Shown here: piece after piece, positions 24,301 to 39,300 of the stretch
Layout of the letters: the number at the start of each line of letters is the position of its first letter
How positions within the stretch are numbered: the stretch's first letter is position 1
Origin: Cepaea nemoralis
Taxonomy: Eukaryota; Mollusca; Gastropoda; Stylommatophora; Helicidae
NCBI GenBank assembly: GCA_014155875.1
Contig: JACEFZ010003493.1
Coordinates: forward strand, 82,501 to 146,500
Direction: 5' to 3'
DNA: 64,000 nt
The notes under the pieces: model-generated
Seen by the model: the letters and a program-made list of their open reading frames with translations, nothing else
The model's database searches: none
What the model was told of the DNA's origin: nothing
Translations under genes and position numbers: made by a program

Positions 24301-27300
24301 TGACCCATAAATTGTTCTTTAGTTTCTTGATTTCTGAGACATCCTATATAGTACTGATTTCCACGTTTAAGATGTTATGAATCTCTTGAATTTCAACTTA
24401 ATTTTATTTATCGCTGAATGTGATCAGAATCTACACCTGAACATCTGAAAACTTTTATTTCATGTAGAGATTATCTAAACTTTGTAATACAAATATGATC
24501 AATTTTATTTTGTGTATTATGGTCTGGTGATACCCCCATTGCTTTATGTATTTTTTAATGAGAAAAAACACTTCCCCATATGACAAATTGATTCACAGCA
24601 CAAACTGTTTTTAAATCTCCATTTTCATTCGTGACCCCAAATCCATGTTTCTCTATGATCTCTTCATAAACATGTTGCCTGGTCCTCTCTTAGCATTCAC
24701 AGCTATTTCTGTGATTATCTGTAGTTGTAGTACTTTGAAGTTCCATTGATTTCTCCTTATCATTTGTCTGTGCATAACAATGGATCACATTCATGCTTAC
24801 TTTATTTTTTAGGTTCTAAATGCTGCTGCTACTATTGTAGAACATCTTCCCACTCTTGGTTCTTTTTCTGCAGCTTTAGATAGCATTAGAGCCACTCCTT
24901 CACTGTGAGGGGCATTTTTCTCTGTGTGGCCTGAGAACAGCACTGTTTCTCCAGAGTTTTCTATAGCATGTTTACTTAAAGATAGATCATGTATGTGCTC
25001 ATCTAAGGGTGAAGAAGGCCCAAATAAAGATAAACTATGCAAAGAATTAATAGTAATACATCACAGAATTTTTTTTCTACTAAACTGTCAAATGTAAACA
25101 GGCAAACATACAAAACACTATACCAGGCAAACTAAATATCACAAGAATGTTTGTGATGTGTTTGTAAATATGAGCATGCATCCTTATTTTTCCTTATATC
25201 TGCATCACAACACACAGACAACATCACAACTGTATTCGGATGGCAGATTGTTGGTAACAAGGTATAATACAATTCAAGGTATTTATTGTCAAAACTAACA
25301 AACACAATGAATAATACGGATAACTTTGACATACATCTTATAAATACACACAACAAAATTACAAAAGAAGTATCACACTGCAATTGCACAATGCAATAAC
25401 TGAAGTCACTGACACCATGCTAAAACCACAAAATTCACCTTGCCATGGTGTAAATGTCCACAAAGAGTAACATTCCTGATCAGACTTGGGCAGTCCATAA
25501 GATCCGCCAAAAACCTGCAGGATAAACAGAAATATTTATTTTAGCCAAAGATCTATTTTAATTATTTTCATTCACCTGAGCTTAGAGTTTTCGTGAAACA
25601 TTTTAACAAAAATTCAACATCTAAACCATACCAAATTCAATACCATTAGAAGGAGTTTGATGCCCGACTGTCACATAGTGGTGGATGACCTGGCTAGAAC
25701 TGTTCTGTCTGGTGTCCAGTGTGAACTGTGAAGTCACACACATGTATGTTTACTGTGCGAATGCGTTGAATAAAGAACTGAATACAGGCTACAGTGTAAC
25801 ACTCAACTATCAGAAGTCAGTAATCATGAATAACTAGTATGAAACTCTTAAGAACTGGCAGGTGAATAGGACAATCAGGCATATATTTGTATACTTATCT
25901 TTAAAGACAGTAAGAAAAGATAACAAAACCTCATAATGACATGACTTAGTAAATATATATAGTCTGCCATTCCACATCCCTACAACATTATCTGGCATGT
26001 GGTTATCACTGCATGCTCATATTCAATTCTCTTTCCTGCCTTAACTAAGTATACATTTTGGTTTTTTTTTTTTAAATCACAATAATAATGAACTGTCACT
26101 GTCAACTGTCATTTACTGCCAATATAGTACCCTACAGTGTATGGCAGAGGGGTCTTTGAGCCTGTTTTTGCACCCGACAGAAAAAAATCCACGCCTACAG
26201 AGGATTCAAACCGGGTCTCCCGAAGGAGAATCCAGTATTCTAGCTATTCGGTCAGCCACTCTGCCACATAGCATAGTGCCCCAATGCACACTAGACAGAG
26301 GTTGGAAGGAAAATCCCGAAGGGAATCAGTAACAGTGCACCGAAACGATGAGAGACGAAAAAGCGTCAAGCAAACTACAGCATGACAACAAAGGATACGT
26401 TGTGTGAGAAGCAAAGTGAACGGACGTGTATTTCGATTGGGAGAGCAATTCGATGTGGCTAGTGGATCGTCGGCAGGCTAGCAGGGGACTTATTCCAAAC
26501 TAAGGACAGCTAGCAACATATCTGGAGAACGCCATGGATCTATGAACAGCGGACAAGCTCTAGACAGCCAGAGATTCGGTGGAAGATAGATAGATGACTG
26601 CAAGGACGACCTGAAGGAACAGAGGGGAATCGAAGGTTATTCAACGGCGGTTAGGAAAGATGCAGGACGACATTTGAGGTTCGTGCATTAGATAATTAGT
26701 TGCCCCTCGGTATCACGAGACGCTAATTAGTCACCACCTAATATATGTTCTCTTGACTCCGGAAAATAAAACGGATTTATCGTTCCTGAGCGTTGTACTT
26801 CATTCCATGTTCACCAGTGAGTCCTAAAGTCATTGTTACACCGCTTTTCTTCAATGAGCCAATTCATGTTCCTTGTCGCGAATCAATCCATGGCATAATA
26901 CTTGAGGAAAGAGGATTTGCAACTTGGCACACTCCTCATAATAATGAAGAACAACTTAAATTGTAGCTTGAAGGAGATCTCCAAGAACATATATATCTTC
27001 TCTAGCCTCATTTAACAAACAGGCAGTTTTTTTCTTTTCTTATCTTTCATCCACTGGCTCTGAACTCAAGCCTAGTCCATACACGTGCTACTACTTCTAG
27101 TTCCCACCAATGAGACACTTGATGACCTGCCAACCATAGTGGAAATAAACAAAGCCATCCAGCAACTCTCCAGCGGCAAGGCACCTGGTCCTGACTCCAT
27201 CCCAGCAGAGATATACAAGGCAGGTGGGCCGGTCCTAACAGAGCAGCTTCACCAAGTCTTCACAAACATATGGATGAACGAGACCATGCCACAAGATTTT

Positions 27301-30300
27301 AAGGACGCGTCAGTAGTCCACCTTTACAAACGTAAAGGAAACCGCCAATCCTGTGACAACCACCGAGGCATCTCCTTGCTTTCAATTGCAGGGAAGATAC
27401 TCGCCAGAATTCTTCTCAATCGCCTCACAGCCCATCTCGATCAAGGTCTTCTTCCTGAGAGTCAATGTGGCTTCAGAAAAGAACGTGGAACTGTTGACAT
27501 GATTTTCGCTGCAAGGCAGCTGCAAGAGAAATGTCAGGAACAGAACCGCGAAATGTTCTCCACTTTCATTGACCTTACCAAGGCTTTTGATACAGTCAGC
27601 AGAGAAGGACTGTGGAAGATTATGGCAAAATATGGCTGTCCACGAAAGTTTGTCCAAATAGTGCGGCTATTTCATGACGGCATGCAGGCAAGAGTACAGG
27701 AAAATGGTGAACTGTCTGAACCCTTTCCTGTCACCAATGGAGTGAAGCAAGGATGTGTCCTGGCACCAACACTGTTCAGCCTCATGTTTTCAGCCATGTT
27801 GATGAATGCCTTCGAGAACGACGACATTGGAATAGAAATCAACTACCGTATGGATGGAAAGTTATTCAATCTCAAAGGCTGAAAGCTAAAACCAAAATTA
27901 ACAGCGGCACCGTCAGAGAGCTCCTGTTTGCTGATGATTGCGCTCTATACGCCAACTCAGAGGCGGACATGCAACATAATGTTTCAGCTTTTTCACATGC
28001 CTGTGCCAACTTTGGGCTCAATATCAACTTGGAGAAGACTGTAGTTATGTACCAGCCAGCTCCAGGGAATAATCACACTGTGCCGAATATCAAAGTGAAT
28101 GATCATAGACTAAGTGTTGTGGACAAATTCACCTATCTTGGCAGCACCGTGTCACAAGCTGCCACAATCGATGACGAAGTGAATGCAAGAATCTCCAAGG
28201 CCAGTGCAGCCTTTGGCAGACTGTACAAGAATGTATGGGACAGAACTGGAATAAGCCTGCAAACAAAGCTAAAAGTCTACAAAGCAGTTGTATTATCCAC
28301 ACTGCTATATGCTTGTGAAACCTGGACTGTTTATCAGCGACACGCTAGGAAATTAAACCACTTCCACACAGTCTGCATAAGGAAACTCCTGAAGATTAAA
28401 TGGCAAGACAAGATTCCAGACACTGAAGTCCTAGAAAGAGCATCCATGCCCAGTATCCACACTCTACTGATGAAGAATCAGATTCGCTGGGCTGGTCACT
28501 TGACTCGCATGCCAGATCACAGGCTCCCTAAACGAATTTTCTACAGCGAACTGCGTTGTGGTAAACGCTCCCAAGGTGGCCAGAGGAAACGTTTTAAAGA
28601 CACTCTGAAAATTTCACTGAATGCTTTTGGAATTCATCATGACACCTGGGAGGCTGCAGCCAGAGACCGAAATTCGTGGCGTGCATCATTGCACAAAGGT
28701 GCAGTCATATGTGAGGCAACCAGGACTGCAAGAGCTGTGAAGAAAAGGCAGGACAGAAAAATCACTGCAGGAAATCCTCCTCCAGAGACGTCAAGCATTC
28801 TTTGCCCACATTGTCAAAGAACATTTCGAGCCAAAATAGGCCTTATCAGCCATCTTAGAACCCACGGCTCGACACCTTCAACCCCACTGGATGAAATGAA
28901 TGGTCATCATCATTCTTGATGGACAAACAACAACTACTTCTAGTGCACTGGACTGATGTTTGCATGTGGATTAGCTTTTTCTATTACCAATGTCCCTCAG
29001 CATAAGATGAATCCACCCCGACTTCTGAAGTACTTATAATTTATGTCACCAAGTCAAGGACGAGAAGTCAACAATTTTTTAGTCCAATAGACAGGTGTAG
29101 GTGTTGAACCTGCAACCACGGCATAAACACATCGGAAGTTTAAGAGCAAGTGCTCTTATCCATTCAGCCATGCTGACCTCCAAAACAAAAATGGCAGTTA
29201 AAAACTAAGAGGCGTTATCCTATTTAGCTCCGCCTCTCCACGTAGAGCAGCTAACCTCCTGTTGAAATCACACAGAACATGAATTCCACAGCTCAGCAAC
29301 AAACACTAGGGGTCTCTGCAAAAATTGCACTTGTGGTGTTGTATTACGTCGAACGACATACTGCACATTGGGCTTTTCCCAAGCACGCTCAGTCCCCCGA
29401 TTAAGCCATCCCAAAGTATTTCTGCTCACTGTTTCCATGAGGAGTTGATTATGGCATCTCCTCTCTTTACCATAAAGGTGGCTTTAACGTATTTGTCCAG
29501 ACTTTACTCCCAGTTCGTGCTGTCGGCCTAGAGTCAGTGTCTCGTCAGTATCCACCATGTGCTTCACTGATTATATCAGCCCTGACCATGCTTCTTCCCG
29601 TTTGTGTTGGTGCATTATTTGCCAGCAGGTCTGTGCGTTCGTTACCGCATACTCCAGCATGTGCAGGTGTGTATATCCAGGTGAATGATGTGAGGAGAGA
29701 CTTCTGAATGCTAGTTAGTTAGTTAGTCGCAGTTCCAACTTCACAGCAACGGGTCGTCCCCATTATGCTCCATTCCTGTGCCAGCGAATATCACACAAAT
29801 CGCTCCCCACTGCGAAAAGTGGAAAAGACAGGAGTCTCGACAAACAACAGCCCGCTTAGATACACTGTGCATAATGCCGCCGCCAGAATGTCAACACAAT
29901 AGTCCTCCACAAAACACCCAGTTCATTTCTGATGGAATCGGCAGTCATTTTCCAATCTGAATGTTTCCTAGATGTTCACCCACACAGTCCACGAAATACA
30001 GTTCATCGTCGATGGCAGTGGCAGTCAACCAGAAGCCCAGCAGCCACGCATTCCTGCATAAGGCAAAAACCGGTCAACTCTGGGACATAGCCATCTGCCA
30101 TCGCTCCAAACATGCAGTCACGTTCCAAAAAACCTCAGGCAGATTCAAAAGCACTTCACACGAAACTCACAGCGTCGCGCCACGCACTCACTCAGTAGCA
30201 GGGCGACAGAACCATCAAGCCTCCTTAGTCGCCTCTTACGACATGCGTGGTAGGCTACAGTGTTGCTATTCTTTGCTTCCCTTATGGGCCCCGGCAACAC

Positions 30301-33300
30301 ACGGGAGTAAGATGCTATCCATTCTGAGCGGAGGCTGTCAATTGCAATATTCTGCAGCATCTTCATGGAAGCAAACAGCCTGACCACATTGTCTCCCCCC
30401 CCCCCCCCCAGTCTAGTCCAACACAACATTCAGTAAATGACAATCAATGACAAAAATGAATACTCACTCCATGTTGTAAGTTGTCACAGGCAAGTCCTGC
30501 TCTACCATGCTGAATTTTTTCTTTTTAATAGGGGCAATGATGGGTTCTAAAAACAATGCAAACAAATAAAATATTTACAAACGTGGGCAAGAAGTGACAA
30601 ACATGCCATTTTTGTTTATTTTTATGAATTGGCTAAATAAATTGTGTTTTACGGTCAAAATGTATTAAGTAAATTCCAAAGACGGCGGCTATACAGAACA
30701 CAATTTGTTACTCATTAAATTCTAAATGGGTAGAAAGAACACAATTTGTCTCCAATAAAATTATAACTGTTGATATTTACCACCAAACACCAATATAAAC
30801 AAACACAATAGTGGCCGAGCTATACACATATGCAGCTTGTAACGATTGCCCCAACATTCTTGAGGAATCCTAAGATACAGTGATGATGAATTTAAAGATA
30901 TTTTACAACTGTATTTCTTACCTGTGAGAGGTTGTGTGTCTTCTTCTTGAACAATAGTCTGCAACAAAAAAGAAACATGAATGAACAATTTTCACTGCAG
31001 CAACGTGATGCACGACAAAATGTGAGTGGATGGAACAAAGCAATAACTAACATTGTTTCTTCCACTGCGATAAACGTTTGCTTCACATTGTGCATAGCAT
31101 CCACTGTAGTGCACAGATGTTTGTTTTCTGGATCCGTGCCACTTGTATCAACTAAACCCGCAGAAGTCGGATGTGTCGGCCTAACGGCGCAAGAACGCAG
31201 CTCTGCTGTAAACAGGCACAACGCAATCACATCTGGAAAAAAAACTCCGGATGAACGAAGAAGAAGAAGTATCAACTAAACAATTAATAAACAGAGTTAT
31301 ACTTCCAGACAGGACAAAATAGATTCAATAGTCACATGCACACAAAGCTTAAGATAGGTATTATAATAATGTGTACATACTTCAAGCTACATAAAACATA
31401 ATACAATATTATACCAAATACAGCTCGGAAAGGTCTGATTAACCCTAGCCCAACTACAGAAACAAGCAAGATTCTAAAAGACAGCACATGAAATAAAATT
31501 GTAGATACAGGCTAAGTCCAACTGGATGACTATGCTGATACAGCAAAACAGATGAAGAAATGCTTCCAACAATGGTCAGACCACTGAGAGAATGTACAGT
31601 CCCAAAGTGAGTACACTGTAGAAGATTAAGATTTCAGATCCCCGGGTGAATAATTGTATTCTTTACTGTGTAAGGTCCAATACTTTTTTTTTATCATCTT
31701 GTATAAAATTAATGTATAGAAATGCATGCAGAAGACAAACACACCAACTGATGCATAACCAGGTGTTATACGCTACCCTCAAAAGAGAAACAAAGATGAA
31801 GTTAACTCCCTGACAGCCATTAGCCACTAACAGTGCCAAACATAATGCATTGTAAGAAGAATTAAAAATAAATCGCAACTCATCAAAATGTTTCACTTTT
31901 CACAAGAAAACGATGTCATGAACATTGCCAACTACAGCTGAAATTATAAACATACCAGACGTTGAAAAATGTAAATGATCCAGTTGCAGTACGTGTTTTA
32001 ATCTGGTGGTTAATGAGTTAAAGAACTTGCTGGTGTTCCGTAGCAGCTGTGTTGTGCCACAAAGTTGCGGTAAATAATGACTGCATACAATGCTGGAATG
32101 AGAGAGCCTTTCAAGAACAGATGAAGACTACAAACTGATTAGAGAAATTAGAGGCAGTCAACATTTTTAGGCATATTATGAGGAGACAAACTTTAAAACT
32201 TAGTAACAACTGGCAAACTTGATGGAAAGAGCCTGAAGAGGACAAAGTGATAAATATATAGATGGTTTGGCCTACTGGCACAACCAGAACAAAAACACAG
32301 ACCTAATGTGAGAGTCTGATGATTGTGTGAGACAGTGAGGCATGACTGCCAACACTTACTGGTATTGCACATGATGATACAACAATGATGATGATGATGT
32401 GTGGACAAACAAACACACAACTCACTTCAACATCAGGTCCATACACTTCTTCTGGAGTTGGATAGTACTTCTTGTCTTCATGTAACACAACCTGCATGTC
32501 TGTTTGGTTCTCTGCCTCGTCCTGATCTGCATCTTCATCATCCTGGAAGCAATCAACCAAGATACTTTTGGTTCCAGTAACTTTATGGAAATCAGTATTT
32601 TGGTCACTTTAAAAATAAACACTTTATGGAAATTGTGACTTGTGTACCTTAACTGACTCAGTGCTTTATCGCCAAGCCCAACATCTTTATTTTTGCCAAT
32701 GGATGATATATCAAGACACTTGGGTCATCGCTTTATTTGTTTTAGTTTCACTGTATCTTCCATAATTTTAATGCTTAGTAAATGGAAATTGTATCTTTAT
32801 ACTTAATTCAAATGTATACCACGCTTACCATCATGTTATCTCGATAAGTTGTAGCAATATAAGCCTGTCTGTAGTTAATTTTGTGATTTCAGAAATGGCC
32901 ACACACCCACTAGGTCTCGTGCTCAGCAATTTACATCAAAACAAGGTAGATTATTAATTGAAACAATTTTACATGACAGTGGTTTAAACAACTTTGTTAA
33001 AGGTTCTGATAGCACTTGCAGCAGTTATTCAGCGAGTGGTAATAGAGAAAACAAAACTAAGTTAAAATTCATCATCATATGATAACACGTTGAATTATGT
33101 TTGTTACAATGGGCCACACTTTTGCCCCAAAGTCTGCTTTGCTGCCAATCACAACTGTCATAATCTCCCATTGCTATGCCGCGACATCGTTACGCCCGCC
33201 AGGCGAACACCAGTTACATATTCACAGGTTTCGCTGACGAGAGAGAGTGACCGTCAAGGGTCAAGCCAGTACAAGCGTGACGCATGCAATTCTTGCTGCG

Positions 33301-36300
33301 CTCGAATCCACAGGGCAAGCACTCTGAGCAGGAAAACGCCAGACACGGCTAGGGGATCGGACGAGACTGACGTGTATGAAAGCGGCTCCTGTGTTTCTGT
33401 GCCTGAATGTCGATTGCTCGTATCTCTTGTGAGAAGATGAAAGACTGCATAGCTGTGGGTTTGAGTTTGTGAGTGCATTGATGTATTGTGTATAGGTTGT
33501 GATATTCACCTTGTGATGGCCACATGCCGAATTAGATTGTGTTGCATGTGAAGTGTAAATAAAACCATCAAACTTAGTGTTACCGTGTGTCCCGTCAAAT
33601 CATTCTGTACTTGTGTATGTCTCGCATATGTTAGGTCCAGCGAGCCAGATTCATTAGATTGTAAGACCCTGACATGTGTGAACGTGGGCGCTCGTCCTCA
33701 TTGAACATACTAACGTAAATTACATAGATTTGAATGTGTTAACGTGGAAAAACATCAGTGATTGTGTAATCTAAGTGTAAGTGATGTACCATCATAGTTG
33801 TTGAACGTCTAAACATGGCTAACTTGTCTTCGTGAAAGTAGTTGTGTACAGGAAAAAGCGTGTGGAAGCAGAAAGTTCGGGAAAGAAAGCAACTTGTGAA
33901 AATTGTTGAACGACGACATTACGACCAACAATAACACTCAACGCCATACAAACCTAACCAAAACTTAATTGACAAGCATACACATCACACAAACATAGAT
34001 TCTAATTTATTTCCTTCCAAAAGTAAACAGGTTTTCTGTGCCATCTGAAACTGTTACCCGTAGAGGTCATTTGCCGTTGCAGTAGCTACCCTACAAGTTC
34101 CTGACCCGGGTTTTCACCATTCTTCAGTGTATCCAGAGTACTTGAGTATTATCTTTTTATATACTTTTGGATGCAAATTTGGGCACACGCTGTAAGTTCA
34201 AAAAGATTGTAAAAATTGTTCACATTACTAACACTTGATAACAAAATTGCGTGTGTGAGAATTCATTTTCATTGAAACATTCCATCATGTCTTCTCTAAA
34301 CGACTTCATTGAGATGGGTTTAAAGCTAAAGTTAACTGGTGATGAGTTGACAAAATGGAGTGAGACAAAATGTACAGAACATCTCACAGAAAAAGCTAGG
34401 GACCCGCGATGAAAGAGCGGCTGAAAGAGCTGCGAAACAAGTAGATGCAGAGCTGAAGAAGGCAGAAATGGCAGTGAAACAGTCAGAATTGGAGTTGACT
34501 GCAAAAATTAAACAAGCAGAAATAGATGCTGAATGGAAAAAATCAGAAATCTCAGCCCAAAGCAAACGAGAAGAGCTTGAACTCCAACTGAAAATCAAAC
34601 AGCTTGAAGCTGAAACAGCTGTTGAAAAAGAATCTCGTAAATCTGAAAGACTGGAAAAAGAAAACCAGTACAAAAAGTACCAAGGTATTGTCAGAAATTA
34701 TACCTCGGGGGACTGCATAGCAGCCTTCACCCAGAACTTTGAGACTCCATTCCTCACTGGGAAGGTCAAATGCGCAGCATTAACCAATCCTTGTTGTGAT
34801 GTTATCATTGGGGACCTTCCCGAAGTGAATGAGATGCCTCATAACACCATAACATCTGTATGTATTGATGATAATGTAACATCATCTCCATCTAATGTCA
34901 TCATGGAAAGTGTGGTTTCATCAAATAATTGTATGCTAGCTAATGCAGCACTATCATCACATGAAATCAGTGATCCAATTGCATCATCATCACATGAAAT
35001 CATTGATCCAATTGTTTCACCACCACATGAAATCATTGATCCAATTGTTTCACCACCACATGAAATCATTGACCCAATTATTTCACCATCATCTCATATC
35101 ACTGAAAGTGTGAACGCAGTAACTAGATCTGCTGCTAGAGTGCAAGAACAAATTGATCAACTGAGGCGATAGAAATGCTAAGCCCAGTATTACTACCTTC
35201 TAAAACCATGAAGGAAAATTTTGTAACAGCCCAAAAGGCTGATCCTTCATTATATAAGTATTTTAATCTGATAGGCCAAAAGCCAAGGTTAACTATGAAT
35301 GCAAGATGGCATTTTGCTCTCAAAAATGACATCCCCACTAGGTACTATACCAGAGGTGACACCACCACAGAGCAAACTGTTTTGCCAGTAGAATACCGTA
35401 AGCAAGCCTTACATCTTGCCCATGATATACCTCTTGCAGGGCATATGGAGTATTCAAAGACCAGATCTAGATTGTTGACACAGTTTTATTGGCCAAAATT
35501 CTGTAATGACACTAAACAATATTGGAGAAGTTGTGACATCTGCCAGAAACTAGTGAAAAAGGGGAAACACCCACAGGCTGAATTACAGGTTACAGATTTA
35601 GCCAGTCGACCCTTTGAGAAAATATCTGTTGACATCGTAGGTCCTCTAAATCATGTAACATCTAGAGGAAATAGATTTATAGTTACAATTATTGATCTAT
35701 GTAGCCGCTGGCCTGAAGCTATTCCTCTCAAGAACATAATTGCCAATGATATAATGGAAGTCTTTTTCCATGTATTTTCAAGGATAGGTTTTCCTGATAC
35801 TATCCTATCCGACCGTGGAAGTCAATTTATTGCTGCATCCACTCAAGCTTTCACTAAAATGTTAGGTGTAAAACAATGTTTCAACTCACCGTACCATCTT
35901 CACTCGACAGGAGTAATAGAAGAGTTTAACGGGGATCTAAAGCATATGCTTTCCAAAGTCACCCAAGAATATCCAGAAAATTGGGACATCTATTTGCCTG
36001 CCATACTATTCGCATATCGCGAGGTCCCTCAGTCAAGCACTGGGTTCTCTCCATTCGAACTTATCTATGGTGCCAAACCACGCGGCCCATTAAGTATATA
36101 CCATTCCATGTTAACTGAAGCAACTCCGGTACTTAAACCCATATCATCATACATATATGTAACATCATTGCATGAAAGGATAATTAAATCTTGTATTATT
36201 GCCAAAGAAGCACTGAAACAATCTGGTGCGATGTATAGACAATATGCAAACAAAGGAAACAGGACGATAACACTGACACCTGGACAGGACGTACTACTGC

Positions 36301-39300
36301 TCCTACCTAGCGACCGACAATTACTGACCGATTCTTGGCAAGGACCATTTAAGGTACTAAGACAGATTTCACCGGTTGACTATGAAATTCAAGTTAAAGA
36401 CAAACACAAAATATTCCACATCAATATGCTAAGACCATACTACAACAGGGACAACGAACAAGATGATACAGCAGCCAGTACAACAATAATCGACCATGAA
36501 GGCGACGAAGAAAGCGACGAAATACCAACACCAGCACTAAACACGACGAACTGCTGACAAGACATTAAGATAAACCCCCAGTTAACTCAAGCAGACACCG
36601 ACAGCTGCAAACAACTCATACAGGACTACAGTACCATCTTCTCGAACAACCCAGGACAAACAGAACTAGTACAACACCACATTACTCTGACTTCCAACAC
36701 ACCAATAAAATGCAGACCTTACACAATTCCATTACATTACAAAGAAAAACTGCATCAGGAAATCATTGACTTAGAAAAGAACAACATCATTAGACGATCG
36801 CAATCACACTTCTCTTCTCCAATAGTCATTATACGCAAAAAGGACGACACAATAAGACTCTGCATAGACTATAGGAAATTAAATAAAATTACACAGTTGG
36901 ATTTAGAACCAATGACCAACTGCGAGGAACTGCTAACAGAGCTGACAGACTAGGTACTTTACGAAACTGGACATGACAAAAGGTTACTGGCAGATAACGA
37001 TAGACGAACAGAGCAGACATCTGACAGCCTTTGCCACACCTTGGGGACTGTACGAATGGTGCAAATTACCATTTGGGCTTGTTAATGCACCTGCAACATT
37101 CGTACGCATGACAAGACTATTACTTACGGACATAAAGAATATCATCTCGTACATGGACGACATCTGTGTACACACAACGACAATGACAGAGCACATAACG
37201 ACATTACAGCAGACGTTTGAACGGATCAGACAGCACGGACTTACTATTAAACCTGCCAAAGTTGACATAGCCTACCAAGAAATCTCCTTCTTGGGTTATA
37301 AAATCTCTAATGACTTTGTCACAACTGACGACAACATCGTGTCAAAAATTCTAAAACTATCACTTCCGACTACGAAGAAACAAGTCAGAAGTGTATTAGG
37401 ACTTCTAAATTATTACAGGCAGTTCATACCAGATTTTGCTGAATTGACTGAAAGTTTTACTAACATACTAAAAAAAGAACACCCAAACAAAATTGTAAAC
37501 AACGAATGCCTAAAATTTGCATTCCAGAAAGTATTGTCCTATTTTTCTGAGAATAGTTTAAAGAATCCCATTCTCAAATTGCCAAATTTGCATATTCCTT
37601 TCAGATTGTGCACAGATGCGAGCTCCGTGGTGATTGGGGCGGTACTATTACAGGACCATGACGGCATATTGCATCCTGTATATTACCTATCCAGGAAACT
37701 TAAACCAAGAGAACGCACTTGGTCAACCCCACAGAAGGAAGCCCTCGCTTTAGTGTTTGCAATAACGAGATTGTCTAGATTCCTCCTTGGAAGGCATTTT
37801 TTAGTAGAATCTGACAACAGTCCATTGACATTTATTACATCTGGAGTGCCAACGAACCATATGATAGCTCGATGGTCACTTTTGCTTCAAGACTACAGCT
37901 TTGAAGTGGGACACATCCCTGGCAGATCGAATACACTGGCTGATCTTTTGTCGCGTTGTCCCGATGGTACCCAATAGCCACATATGTCTGAGAGGAGGGT
38001 GTCAAAACACTCAGACCAGCACAGCCATTAATTAAGTTTTTTTTTTTTTCAGAAAAGCTGTGAGTGTCGACTACATCATTGTGATAGGGATCATTTCCCA
38101 CTGTAAATATTACTAGTGTTTCTAAAATAAGGTGATAATTGTGTTGTATAAGTGCGTAGTATGTGTTAGAAAGTGAACAATAGGAATTATAAATATTATA
38201 AACTAAGAACAGTGCCACATGCCAGTGTCGTAACTTACCTCAAGTGAACAAGAACAATTTAAGTTATCCGTGGTCCCTGCAAACTGGAGTTATCCAGCAA
38301 TATTTTATCCCATGTGAATTGAACGATTGATTGAAATAAACTGGGACAGTTACTCCACTGTAGAAGATCGTAATCCAGAAGTCCAACGAAACATCGAAAA
38401 CACCAGCGAATAGCACAACGTTACATTCCGAGTATTCCAACATCATTACGGAACAAGTGTGTGAAAAAACTATTGCTTACATCAGCTGTTCGTGTGTACT
38501 TCCGGAAAGTTAGAAATTTAAACAAAAATCTAGCAGACTATGAACAAAACCTTAAAAATTAATGACGCTTATAAAATATTTGTGAAATACGAATTTGAAA
38601 TACACAAATTGTGCCGTAATATTTTTAGAAGTAGTGTAATCTGAGAATCATATCTTAATTAAATAATTCACAGTAGCGACATTTTTTCACTATTGTAAAG
38701 AAGTATCAAGCTATGACGCTGAGAAATATATTAATAATTGTAATTTATTGTGTTTAACATCTGTTTAAATTATTTCCCTTTCATTTAATTGGTGTCACAG
38801 ATTACACCAAAGGGCGGTAAATCGAAATAGATAGTAATGTGTAATGTATAAAAATAGCCATTGTGTTGCCAGATTGTCAACACTCCAAGATTGCATCAGC
38901 TGGGCATGGAAAAGATTGCCAAAGTTGTAGACCAACATGAGAGCTCCCTACCAAATTTGGTTGGAACTCTACAGTTGAATTTGTCTCATATTAAGACGTT
39001 TTACGGTCTAACCTGATGTCTAAGGACATATTATACGGTTTTTTTTGTTGGTTGTGAGGTAGTTGCATTGATTGCTGGTGCTACCGGTCTGACTGGGTCA
39101 AAATTGCAACGGAGGTGATCATCCATCGAGAGGATGATACTTGGCAAGTGTTGAAGTTTGAATACCGCATGACTTAATATGTATAATTTACAATACTTAT
39201 GTATTTCTATTAAACCTTTGCCAGGGTATATGACAACCAATGGGAAGATTCTGACTTGGTTAAAAATAGTAACCCTGAATTTACAGAGAGTACACATGAA

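Noticed and set aside
26180..26275. Functional tRNA gene (serine/leucine type)
   Set aside because: A- and B-box-like parts are present, but the acceptor stem does not pair and a retroposon-like tail follows. It is more likely a SINE or relic.
26320..26850. Confident solo LTR
   Set aside because: Poly-A signal and partly inverse ends are suggestive, but no target-site duplication or second copy is visible here.
33090..33509. ORFs of 74-116 codons around 33090-33510 and 39315-39814
   Set aside because: They lie in LTRs, appear in both LTR copies on both strands, and resemble nothing.
35175..37977. Integrase-first order as an artefact of one element inserted in another
   Set aside because: The second element (55442-59050) shows the same order with an open reading frame across the junction.
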